A DNA stretch of 39,876 nucleotides from Treponema sp. Its GTDB lineage: Bacteria; Spirochaetota; Spirochaetia; Treponematales; Treponemataceae. The notes beneath the pieces are model-generated. The model ran no database searches. It worked only from the letters and a program-made list of their open reading frames with translations, and was not told where the DNA came from. Numbering within the stretch: position 1 is the first letter of the stretch; each line of letters begins with the position of its first letter. Both the position numbers and the translations under genes were made by a program. Location: the NCBI GenBank assembly GCA_016296205.1, contig JAEDJS010000009.1:1-39876 (forward strand), read 5' to 3'. Shown here one piece after another: positions 16,478 to 25,124 of the stretch.

Positions 16478-19393
16478 TTATTTTAAAAGTTTCTGCTTTA
16501 AATTGTTGATGTCTGTCTGGGTAAGTGTACCATTTTTTATAAAATAGTCACACACAGCAGCTTCCAGATTATTTTCTACTTCTTCTATTTCATCAACACC
16601 AAGCATATTTTCAAAACTGTAACGAATAAAGTTATATCCTCGGCCTTCCTCTATCTGCATGTAGTTAGACTGAACATAATCATGCTGAATATCTTTCCAG
16701 CTAACACCACAAAGTGCTTCAAGAACGCCGCAGAAAATTCCTGTTCTATCACAACCAATGGCACAATGAATCTGGAATGGAGCAACACCTTTATCGCTGT
16801 TTATAAAATCAACAACAGTCTTAACCTGACTCCTGAAATCAGAACTATTAGAAGCGTAGTAAACAGTTTCATAACTTGAATTAGCATGAACATATTGCCC
16901 CTTGTCTTTTAAATCCTGGTAATACGGAGGCAATTCAACTTTGTAACTTTCTCCATTACAGGTGTAACTTTTTCCGATTTCATTAAACTTGCTGCTGGAC
17001 AAATCAATATCACTTTGAATTCCAACCTCTGTAGCAAACTTCCATATCTGTTCTAAACGCATTCTTTCTGTATTATACATTTTTTTACTTGGATTGTACG
17101 GATGGTAACTTCTGTAAAGATTCAGTGCGGAATTCACTTGTCTGAAATTTGAAATATGGTGACAGTCATCCAGATTCGATTCATCAAAACTGTTTATGTC
17201 CATTACTGATTTTTCCAGATTTCTTGCAAATTTTAAATATTCAACATCATCTCGTTCAAAAACAACAAGATAATATTCTTGAGTATCACCACTATCTATG
17301 TTCTTGGGTTTGTCCTGCCACCTCAACCAGTCTTCCACATTAGGGGCAACTCCATTCCAGGTGTATTGAGGCTGACCACTGTTCCCCGGTTTTTTAATGT
17401 TCTTAATCGGAATAGGATCTGAGTAAAAACCATCTTTTTCAGAATCATATTTGAGAACATAATTCCAGCCGAATTTTCCACTTACACTAACATTAGTAGA
17501 TCCGTTTACAGATGTTCCCCATGTTGCATTATCATAAACAAAGGTGATCGTCTTGTTAACTGTATCTTCTATAACGCATCGTTTGTAAGCTTTCGATAAA
17601 TCAAGACCACCCTTTACAGAAAAATTATAATTCTCTTTAGTGCCGTCACAAGCAGTTACAGTAATAACAAAATTTACAGATTCTCCAGAATTAATTTTTC
17701 CGCCGCCCGTTACAGTTACAGACGCTTCTGGATGTTTTGCAAAAGCTGTTACTGTTACAAAATCTTTTGTAGTTGAAGCATACAATTTTGTTCCACAGGA
17801 AATCCCATCAACCTGAATATCTTTTAAAGAGGTGTCGCTGTCTAAAATAATTGTGCTTAAAAAAGTTCCACCAGTTGAATTGTGTTTTACATAAGACCAG
17901 TTTCCTTCAAAATAAGGTTGACTTCCCCAGCCTGTAACTGTAAATGTATTTTTTGTTTCTGGGATTCCGCTTGTTGATTCACTATGATTATAATTCCATG
18001 CATTGGCAGAACTCATTTGATTTTCTGTTGCAGTATTCTTCATTCTGTAAATTCTGATTTTTTCAAAATTTCCAGAAGGGATTTCACATTCTAACAGGTC
18101 ATTAGTTCCATTTAGTTTAACCCATTTTCCACTATCTTCGTTATTGTCACCAGTGTAGAAACATGCAGCAAACCATGCACCTCCTATAATTACATTTGAA
18201 TCAGGAATCATGTAGATTTTTTCTGAATATCTTTCTACTTCCAGATATTTTTTTGCTGTAAGTGACTTTCCATTTTCGGTATAAGTTGCACAAATTCCAG
18301 TTACACCTTCCGAAATAAAATTAACATTTCCGCAATTGATTTCTGCAACATTTGGCTCAGTGCAAACCCATGAGCTTGCACTGGTTACGTCTTTTTTGGA
18401 GCCATCTGTGTACACTGCAGTTACAGAAAATTTTCTTTCTTCCGATGTTGAATCAATTTTTTCTTCTAGTAAAATTTCTTCCAGATTATTTTGAGGCGCA
18501 ATTTGGTGCTGTTCAACTTGCAGCTCAATTGAATCGGAGGCACCTCCATTATCTTTTGCAGTGGCAGTAATAAGTGCAGTTCCAATTGATTTAATCAGCA
18601 GGTTTCCTTTTGAATCAACACTGATTACGTTTTCTGCAGAACTTTTCCATTCCACATCAGAATTAGTTGCGTCTGCCGGTAGAACTGTTGCAGACAAAGC
18701 AAGACCAGTTTCGTTATCAAACACTTTATTCTGATCGTGAACAAACTGCTGGTACCCTTCAATTTTTATAGACTGAACTTTCACAACTGATTTTGTATAA
18801 AACGAATACAAAATTTTATTTTCATAAACCGGTGTTTCAAAATCAAATTTGTTTACGCCGTTTAAATCCGTAAACCAGCCGGCAAAAACATAGCCATCTT
18901 TTACAGGAGCATTCAATGGAGCATCACAATTTTTTCCAAGTTCAACTTCAACACAATCAAACTGCTGCCCCTGGTCCATAAACGTAACAGTAAACTTTTT
19001 AACTGCCGGTGGATCAATTTCTCCAGGATCAATTTCTCCAGGATCAATTTCTTCAGGATCATTTTCAATCTTTTGGTAGCGGGCAAAAAATGTTACATCA
19101 CTTAAAATTTCATAAGGAAATTTTATTAAAGTTGTACATTCAGAATCTTCACACCATCCTGCAAAATTATAACCTTCTTTTTTAGGATTAAACCGATTGT
19201 ATATTTTCTGAATTTTTTTCCCACTCTCATAAAGAAAACTGGATTTTACTCCCTGGTCAAAATTTCCGCCCATTGGATTGAGTTCCAAAGTACAATAAGT
19301 AATTTCTGTTACCAGTTCTTTTTTACAGGAAGTCACTCCCAATATTAGATTCAAAGCCAGAATCATTAAGATCAAATTTAAAATCTTCTTCAT
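16478..19393 (-). CDS. Surface lipoprotein: InlB repeats, Ig-like domains, tyrosine-phosphatase domain
   Basis: 971 residues. The signal peptide ends in lipobox GVTSC, predicting a lipoprotein. Two InlB/Listeria-Bacteroides repeats follow (motifs GYNFAGW, GYVFAGW), separated by a DPGEI repeat. A Big_2 Ig-like domain (about 205-295), a second Ig-like segment, a carbohydrate-binding-looking region containing NAWNYNHSES (about 400-490) and a cadherin-like strand region come next. The C-terminal 250 residues match PTP/Y_phosphatase3 enzymes: NFRQVNSALNLYRS, and the P-loop HCAIGCDRTG with Cys near residue 875 and Arg six later. Substrate unknown; an exported phosphatase is inferred. AGGT lies 8 nt before the ATG. 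The pullulanase terminator lies just upstream. Confidence 0.8.
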   Translation of the reverse strand: MKKILNLILMILALNLILGVTSCKKELVTEITYCTLELNPMGGNFDQGVKSSFLYESGKKIQKIYNRFNPKKEGYNFAGWCEDSECTTLIKFPYEILSDVTFFARYQKIENDPEEIDPGEIDPGEIDPPAVKKFTVTFMDQGQQFDCVEVELGKNCDAPLNAPVKDGYVFAGWFTDLNGVNKFDFETPVYENKILYSFYTKSVVKVQSIKIEGYQQFVHDQNKVFDNETGLALSATVLPADATNSDVEWKSSAENVISVDSKGNLLIKSIGTALITATAKDNGGASDSIELQVEQHQIAPQNNLEEILLEEKIDSTSEERKFSVTAVYTDGSKKDVTSASSWVCTEPNVAEINCGNVNFISEGVTGICATYTENGKSLTAKKYLEVERYSEKIYMIPDSNVIIGGAWFAACFYTGDNNEDSGKWVKLNGTNDLLECEIPSGNFEKIRIYRMKNTATENQMSSANAWNYNHSESTSGIPETKNTFTVTGWGSQPYFEGNWSYVKHNSTGGTFLSTIILDSDTSLKDIQVDGISCGTKLYASTTKDFVTVTAFAKHPEASVTVTGGGKINSGESVNFVITVTACDGTKENYNFSVKGGLDLSKAYKRCVIEDTVNKTITFVYDNATWGTSVNGSTNVSVSGKFGWNYVLKYDSEKDGFYSDPIPIKNIKKPGNSGQPQYTWNGVAPNVEDWLRWQDKPKNIDSGDTQEYYLVVFERDDVEYLKFARNLEKSVMDINSFDESNLDDCHHISNFRQVNSALNLYRSYHPYNPSKKMYNTERMRLEQIWKFATEVGIQSDIDLSSSKFNEIGKSYTCNGESYKVELPPYYQDLKDKGQYVHANSSYETVYYASNSSDFRSQVKTVVDFINSDKGVAPFQIHCAIGCDRTGIFCGVLEALCGVSWKDIQHDYVQSNYMQIEEGRGYNFIRYSFENMLGVDEIEEVENNLEAAVCDYFIKNGTLTQTDINNLKQKLLK

Positions 19394-19416
19394 TATTTTT
19401 ACCTGTTATTTTACTG

Positions 19417-19450
19417 TTAAAAAAATAACTCCCAGAGATTTTACCGGGAG
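19417..19450 (-). terminator. Terminator of the pullulanase gene
   Basis: Minus-strand stem CTCCC / GGGAG (19446-19450 and 19429-19433) with a 12-nt loop, then TTATTTTTTT, 22 nt after the stop codon. Confidence 0.75.
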
Positions 19451-19472
19451 CATTAATTTATTCAATTTTAAA

Positions 19473-22400
19473 TTAGTTTTTATAAATTGTAATTGCAGTT
19501 CCTTCGCATTTGCCTTTTGCTGTACCGCTTGCACCAGTAATTCCGCTGGCAGGAGTTGCACCGCTGGCGTTAAAGATTTCTGTACCTGTTAAAGCAATTC
19601 CACCATTTGCAGAATCAATATAACAAGTGAGTGTTGTGCCGTTACTGTTTGTAACAGTGTAAGTTACAGAACGTCCGCTGATATAAGTAGTACAGTTCCC
19701 GTTTGTAAATCCATCATTTGCTTTGCGCAGTGCAATCAAATCTTTGTGATATTTAAAGTTACTGTTGTAAGTTATTTTATCTGCCCAGTTAATCTGGTTA
19801 AGCAAAGTTCCCCACTGGTAGCTGTTGTGAGCCCATGTAGAAGCCTTTTCATAACCACTGTTCAATTTAGAACGGCAGAAATCATCACCTGCGTGAATAA
19901 ATGGAATACCCTGGCTAATAAGAACAATACCATCACCAAAATTCAAAATCCGTCTCTGATAATCAGAATCTGCATAATTTGTATCTTTTGCAGCTACAGT
20001 TAAAATCTTATCAAACAAACAAAGGTTATCGTGAGCACTAATGTAGTTAATAGCCTGATAAGTTTTGCTTGTGTAATAACGAGTCCATACACCTTCATAG
20101 TCAGAACCAACGCTTGTTAAACTTCCTTTAAGACCTGCTTCAATTGCCCAAGGTTCGCCGGCTTTATTGCTCTTGTTAAAGATGTATGCTGCTTCTGCAT
20201 CATCGTTGCCACCTTTAATGGACTCACGGAATTTTCCTGCAAAACATCCAATTTTTGCAGTTTCAAGTTCAGGCATAGAAGAACAGTAAGCATAGCTTGT
20301 ACTATTATTGTTGTTTGCCTGCCAAGGTTCACCGTACATCAAAAGGTTTCTGTCTTTAATATCTTCATGGTTGTTAAGGAATGTTCCCCAGTCTTTTACA
20401 GCAGCATTTGTGTAAATTGCCATAAGGTCAAAGCGGAAACCGTCAATGTTGTATTCTGTAGCCCAATATTCAAGAGAGTCACGAATCATGCGGCTTACCA
20501 TACCTGTTGATTCTGCAGTGTTAATTGAGTTACCACATCCAGACATATCAGATGCAGTATAATATTTCTTTGTAATTTTATCGAAAACTTCCTGTCCGTA
20601 AGTATGATTGTAAACTACATCCATAACAACTCGAATTCCATTTTTGTGGAGTTCATTAATCATTGTTTTAAGTTCCCGCACACGTTCAACATAATCACTA
20701 GGACAAGTTGAATATCTGTCTTCCGGAACATTATAGTTTACAGGATCGTAACCCCAGTTGTAAATTTCTCCAGTGTCATTATTAAGTTTTGTTGCAAAGT
20801 CATAAATTGGCATAATCTGAACATGAGTAACCCCAAGCTCCTTAAGATGATCAATACCAGTTGTTACTGTTACTCCGTCTTTTGTATAAGTTGTTCCAGT
20901 TTCAACAAATCCAGGGAATTTTCCACGATTTTTTTCTGTACCAGTCCATGTTGGGCTTGCAGTAAAATCACCAACGTGAACTTCGTAAACAATTGAACTC
21001 TGTCGGTTTGCCAAAGCAGGACGTTCTGCCCAGCCATCAACTGGTTCTGTTTTATCCATATCAAGAACAATGTTTACCATTGATCCTTCCCATGCACTCA
21101 TTGTATAAGAGTAAGGCTGACCTGTATAAGAGAAGTTTGCCTCAAGGAGATTTGTTTTTGCATCCCCATCTTCATACTTAACCATTTTTCCGTAAGGGTC
21201 ACGAACATATTTTCCCCCAACCTTAAACTGATATTCAGCAAGGTGCAAATCGCCAGGAACAGTTACACCATAAATATGTGCCTGATCCGGATAATTTCCG
21301 TTAACTGTAAATCCCGCCTGGCAAGTATAAGACTTCATTGTGCCACCCTTTGGAGTAACTTCTACAACAACGTTGCTGGAATCAGGTGACCAGATTGTAA
21401 AGGTAGTTCCTGTTGAAGTGTAATGTGCACCAAGACGAGTTGGCGTAATGTCTTCGATTATTTCGTCTTTTGTATAAGTTGCAGATGTTTTTGCATGATA
21501 TTCACCGTTGTCTGCATAAACTCTAAGAGTTACAGAATCATTTACTGCCATATCTGCACCAAGAGTAACAGTTTTTGTTCCCGCAAATGAAACTGCAGTA
21601 GAAGAACTCCATGGAGCTGAACCATCAACTGTATATTTTGCAGTTGTTGAATTTACAGCAGAAATTGTAACATTCATTGTATCTTTATTAAATGAATATC
21701 CGTCCGGCTTATCAATTGTTACTCTTGGCCCGTTATCGCCTTCATCCTGCTTTGTTGCAATTGTGCTGGACATTATGTAAATGCCTTTTTCTGTAATTGT
21801 CCATCCGTCTGCTGCATCATTCCCTGTTGTATAAAGCTTTGTACCAGTTGCAGTTACAATGAGGAAGCTTACTCCGGCAGCACCTTTAAATTCTTTTACA
21901 TAATAGTTGCCTTCAATACTAAGAGATTCAAAATTTCCCCATGTGTATTTTTTCGGAATTTCTTTTCCAGAGTCTGGATATTCAGCCATTGAAGTACCAG
22001 TTTGATCAACTACAGACCAGTACCAGATGTAACCGTAAGCGCTGTTAGAAGCTTTATCTACCATGATTTTTACGCCGTCGTAAGCAGTAGAAACATAAAC
22101 AGGAAGTGCAGGTTCATCGTCTGGATCTGGAGGCAAAACATTTTCTGTTACTGTAATTGATTTACTTCCATTTTTTGTAACACCATAAGCAGTATATGCA
22201 CATGTAATAATTGAAGTTCCAGCAGATTTCAAAGTAAGTGTGCTGCCAGAAACAGAAATTACAGTTGAGTTGCTTGAAAAGAAAGTTACATTTGAAGTTA
22301 CATCTTTTGTAGAACCATCTTCAAATTTTGCAAGAGCGGTAACAGTAATATCTTTTGTTTCACCCTGATTAATAGAATAATTTTCTGTTGAAGAAGAAAT

Positions 22401-23186
22401 CACCACAGAAGCAAGAACTGGATCCTGAACTACAACATCTTTTGCATTTACTTTTACTGTAACAGATTCAGAATTAACTCCCTGGTATGATGCCACAAGT
22501 TTAACTGCATCGCAAACAGTATCACCAGCCTGAATCAATCCGTTTGCACATAATTCAAGAACTTCCGGACTCTGCGAAATTGCTGCTTCAGAAGTAACAT
22601 CTCTGTTTGAACCGTCAGACAAAAATGCAATTACAGAATATTCAGTTGATGTAGTTTTTCCAGTTGCCGAACTCTGGTAAATGTTTGCAAGAGCAACGTT
22701 CAATTCAACTCTTTCTACTGTAACCTCCGGTTCTTCTTCAAAAGTAACAAGCTGTGATGCTCTGATAGAAACAATAACATCAGGAGATGCATTCAATCTT
22801 TTGTATTTGGCAGCAAGAGTTCCGTCTATATTAAACACGTCCAGAATTACACAAACTTTTTCTGTGATTCCTGTATTCAATTTAAAAGAAAATTCTCCGG
22901 CATTACCTGTTGATTTAAACAGCGCAATTGATAAATCTTCGTCAGTAAAATCATTATAATTAACTTTATCCAAAGCACCGTCGTCCTTAGCATCTTTTTC
23001 TGATTTATAAAGACGAACAACAGCAAAATCTGATTTTTTATATTTTGCCTGCTCTTTACTGTCTAACTCAATAGAAAAAACACCAGCAGTTACCTCATCC
23101 AGTTTAGGATTACATGATGTAAAAATTCCAGTTGTAAAAACTGCGGCAATTAATAAAACGAATAAAGATTTAAATAAATTCCTCAT
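19473..23186 (-). CDS. pulA: Type I pullulanase lipoprotein (GH13_14)
   Basis: 1237 residues from ATG 23186, which has GAGAGG upstream. Signal peptide with lipobox FTSC. Two Big_2-type Ig-like domains (about 130-345), a Trp/Tyr-rich region (about 360-490) and a chitobiase/CBM-like strand region lead into a CBM48 module (about 590-690) and the GH13 catalytic domain. Type I pullulanase signature YNWGYDP is present, with catalytic Asp in GFRFDLMA (near 916), Glu in YGEPW (near 951) and the AHDN motif (near 1050). It hydrolyses alpha-1,6 branches of starch or glycogen at the cell surface. A strong terminator follows; an InlB-repeat lipoprotein lies downstream. Confidence 0.92.
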   Translation of the reverse strand: MRNLFKSLFVLLIAAVFTTGIFTSCNPKLDEVTAGVFSIELDSKEQAKYKKSDFAVVRLYKSEKDAKDDGALDKVNYNDFTDEDLSIALFKSTGNAGEFSFKLNTGITEKVCVILDVFNIDGTLAAKYKRLNASPDVIVSIRASQLVTFEEEPEVTVERVELNVALANIYQSSATGKTTSTEYSVIAFLSDGSNRDVTSEAAISQSPEVLELCANGLIQAGDTVCDAVKLVASYQGVNSESVTVKVNAKDVVVQDPVLASVVISSSTENYSINQGETKDITVTALAKFEDGSTKDVTSNVTFFSSNSTVISVSGSTLTLKSAGTSIITCAYTAYGVTKNGSKSITVTENVLPPDPDDEPALPVYVSTAYDGVKIMVDKASNSAYGYIWYWSVVDQTGTSMAEYPDSGKEIPKKYTWGNFESLSIEGNYYVKEFKGAAGVSFLIVTATGTKLYTTGNDAADGWTITEKGIYIMSSTIATKQDEGDNGPRVTIDKPDGYSFNKDTMNVTISAVNSTTAKYTVDGSAPWSSSTAVSFAGTKTVTLGADMAVNDSVTLRVYADNGEYHAKTSATYTKDEIIEDITPTRLGAHYTSTGTTFTIWSPDSSNVVVEVTPKGGTMKSYTCQAGFTVNGNYPDQAHIYGVTVPGDLHLAEYQFKVGGKYVRDPYGKMVKYEDGDAKTNLLEANFSYTGQPYSYTMSAWEGSMVNIVLDMDKTEPVDGWAERPALANRQSSIVYEVHVGDFTASPTWTGTEKNRGKFPGFVETGTTYTKDGVTVTTGIDHLKELGVTHVQIMPIYDFATKLNNDTGEIYNWGYDPVNYNVPEDRYSTCPSDYVERVRELKTMINELHKNGIRVVMDVVYNHTYGQEVFDKITKKYYTASDMSGCGNSINTAESTGMVSRMIRDSLEYWATEYNIDGFRFDLMAIYTNAAVKDWGTFLNNHEDIKDRNLLMYGEPWQANNNNSTSYAYCSSMPELETAKIGCFAGKFRESIKGGNDDAEAAYIFNKSNKAGEPWAIEAGLKGSLTSVGSDYEGVWTRYYTSKTYQAINYISAHDNLCLFDKILTVAAKDTNYADSDYQRRILNFGDGIVLISQGIPFIHAGDDFCRSKLNSGYEKASTWAHNSYQWGTLLNQINWADKITYNSNFKYHKDLIALRKANDGFTNGNCTTYISGRSVTYTVTNSNGTTLTCYIDSANGGIALTGTEIFNASGATPASGITGASGTAKGKCEGTAITIYKN

Positions 23187-23212
23187 AAATACCTCTCGAT
23201 TTACAGCTATGC

Positions 23213-23270
23213 AAAAAAAATGCGCCAATTTTAGTCTAACATTAGATTTAAAATGACGCAATTTTTTTTT
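23213..23270. terminator. Bidirectional terminator after the trhA-like gene
   Basis: A long imperfect hairpin (23221-23260, about 19 pairs with three mismatches) is flanked by eight A residues on the left and nine T residues on the right, so both strands end in a U-tract. It serves the minus-strand hemolysin III gene, ending at 23306. Confidence 0.75.
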
Positions 23271-23305
23271 ATAAAATCAAAAAGTATCTATTAATATTAT
23301 CTTAA

Positions 23306-24181
23306 TTAGTTAGCAATTCCAATTGAATAGAACACACTAAAGAAATGCAAAACACTTCCTGCAAGAGCAAACAAATGGAATACACTGTGGCTCCACTTTT
23401 CCTTTACCATGAAGTATGGAACCAAACCAACTGTATACACTGCACCACCGGCAATCAACATAATTGTGCTGATTTTTGGAAGATTTGCTGTAAGAGGATT
23501 AAAGGCGAATACAATTGCCCAACCCATAATCAAATACATAAGAACACTGGCATTTCTGAATCTTGCACCAAACACTGAATACAAAATAATTCCAAGGACT
23601 GCAAATCCCCAGATAATACCAAAAACAACCCATCCCATTGCACCACTAATTGTTGTAAGAGCAAACGGAGTATAAGTTCCGGCAATCAACAAGTATATAG
23701 AAGAATGATTGAAAATGGAGAATACTTTTCTAACCCCAAATGGTGTAAGAGCATGATACAAAGTTGACATAATGTAAACAAGGAACAAAGTTGAACCAAA
23801 AATTGTAAAGCTTGTAACATAAAGTGCCTTGCTTGCCCCTGCAGGAGTAAAGAAAACTGCCCGGAGAACAAGAAGAACAATTGCAGCAACACTTAAACCA
23901 GCTCCAATACCGTGGCTAATTGAATTAAACAAATCTTCGCCAACAGTATAATGACGTGGCTGACGTTCTGAATATGCAAGACGAGCATTACCTTTCTGCA
24001 GACGTGCTGCCTTTTTCTGTTCTTTTTCCAAAGCTGCTGCCTGCTTTAACTGAGGATTTGTTGCATAAAGAATTTTTACTTCCTTAATCTTTTCTTTTGC
24101 CTGCAATTTAATTGATTTGATTGCAGCGGCCTTTTTTGCTTCAAGACTTTTTCTTGTAATTTTTGCTGAAATATCTGCCAT
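23306..24181 (-). CDS. TrhA/hemolysin III (PAQR) family membrane protein
   Basis: 291 residues. Seven hydrophobic segments start after residue 85, with PAQR motifs GEDLFNSISHGIG, STLYHAL, FNHSSIYLLIAGTYTPF and HSVFHLFALAGSVLHF, whose His/Asp/Ser residues form the family metal site. In bacteria the family is linked to membrane-fluidity homeostasis and historically to hemolysis. The first 75 residues are an extra Lys/Ala-rich, probably coiled-coil extension absent from typical 210-residue members. AGGA lies eight bases before the ATG at 24181. It is divergent from the ECF S component and ends at a bidirectional terminator. Confidence 0.88.
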   Translation of the reverse strand: MADISAKITRKSLEAKKAAAIKSIKLQAKEKIKEVKILYATNPQLKQAAALEKEQKKAARLQKGNARLAYSERQPRHYTVGEDLFNSISHGIGAGLSVAAIVLLVLRAVFFTPAGASKALYVTSFTIFGSTLFLVYIMSTLYHALTPFGVRKVFSIFNHSSIYLLIAGTYTPFALTTISGAMGWVVFGIIWGFAVLGIILYSVFGARFRNASVLMYLIMGWAIVFAFNPLTANLPKISTIMLIAGGAVYTVGLVPYFMVKEKWSHSVFHLFALAGSVLHFFSVFYSIGIAN

Positions 24182-24205
24182 ATAAATTTCCTATTTTAGA
24201 CAGTA

Positions 24206-24234
24206 TACACAAAATGCCAAAAAATTGCTATACT
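24206..24234 (+). promoter_or_regulatory. Promoter of the ECF S-component gene
   Basis: TACACA (24206-24211), 17-nt spacer, TGC then TATACT (24229-24234), an extended -10. A minus-strand TATACT (24202-24207) for the divergent trhA-like gene overlaps the -35. Confidence 0.6.
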
Positions 24235-24272
24235 CTGAATTAAATTTTATCAAATTTCAGGAGAGTTTCATT

Positions 24273-25070
24273 ATGAAAACTAAAGAAAATTCAACTGTAT
24301 TCCAGATTGCAATAACAGCCGGATTTGCATCCCTAACATTGTTTTTGGGAATTACACATCTTGGGCTTATTCCACTTAGCCCTATTGTATCACTTACAAT
24401 CATGCACACTCCTGTAATTCTTGCCGCAATTATGGGCGGACTTTGGAGCGGAATTGGAGTAGGCTTTGTATTTGGTATTTATTCACTTATTCAGGCAGCT
24501 ATTCACCCAAGTGGAATGCTTGATCCATTGTTTGTAAATCCACTTGTTTCTGTTTTACCTCGCATGCTCATTGGTGTAGCAGCATGGGGAATCCACAGAC
24601 TTTTAAAAATGATTCCTAAAATGCCAAGAGTTTTAAGCAGTTCAATTGCAGCATTCTTTGGTTCACTTACAAACACAATTTTTGTTATTGGAGCAATTTA
24701 TCTTCTTTATAGTGATACAGCTCATACAGCATTTGGTGGTGCAGGTTACATTGCCGGACTTATTCTCCTTGGACCAAGCGTACTTATGGAAGCCGTTGCA
24801 GCTGTAATTATTACCGCCCTTGTTATCAGTGCAATTTATTTTTCCGGAAATAGAAAAAGCAAACTGATGAAGGAAGCAGAAGGCAAAGATCCAGTTAAAA
24901 CCCAGGTTATTACAGGTATCATTGGAGCTGTTATCATCATTGCAGGTATTTCTTTCATTGCAATTACAAACGCAAATATTTCTAAAAAAGCACAAATGGC
25001 TCAGCAGGCAGCAGTTGAATCAACAGATGCTGGAGAATTTTCAGAAGTAGTTGAAGAAACTGCAGAATAG
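24273..25070 (+). CDS. ECF transporter S component
   Basis: 265 residues from ATG 24273 with AGGAG upstream. It is very hydrophobic with about six helices. The block GLIPLSPIVSLTIMHTPVIL and the stretch FVNPLVSVLPRMLIG are typical of pantothenate/folate-type S components annotated as ECF transporter S component. The ligand cannot be named from sequence. A charged loop, an additional C-terminal helix (about 213-237) and an acidic tail extend it beyond the usual 170-190 residues. It stands alone, 8 kb from the fused EcfA-EcfA-EcfT gene, and would share that module as a group II system. TrkA follows 54 nt later. Confidence 0.8.
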   Translation: MKTKENSTVFQIAITAGFASLTLFLGITHLGLIPLSPIVSLTIMHTPVILAAIMGGLWSGIGVGFVFGIYSLIQAAIHPSGMLDPLFVNPLVSVLPRMLIGVAAWGIHRLLKMIPKMPRVLSSSIAAFFGSLTNTIFVIGAIYLLYSDTAHTAFGGAGYIAGLILLGPSVLMEAVAAVIITALVISAIYFSGNRKSKLMKEAEGKDPVKTQVITGIIGAVIIIAGISFIAITNANISKKAQMAQQAAVESTDAGEFSEVVEETAE

Positions 25071-25124
25071 TTCCATAATATCTAGTAATATTTTATAGAA
25101 AGAAAAAACAAATAAGGAATCAAC

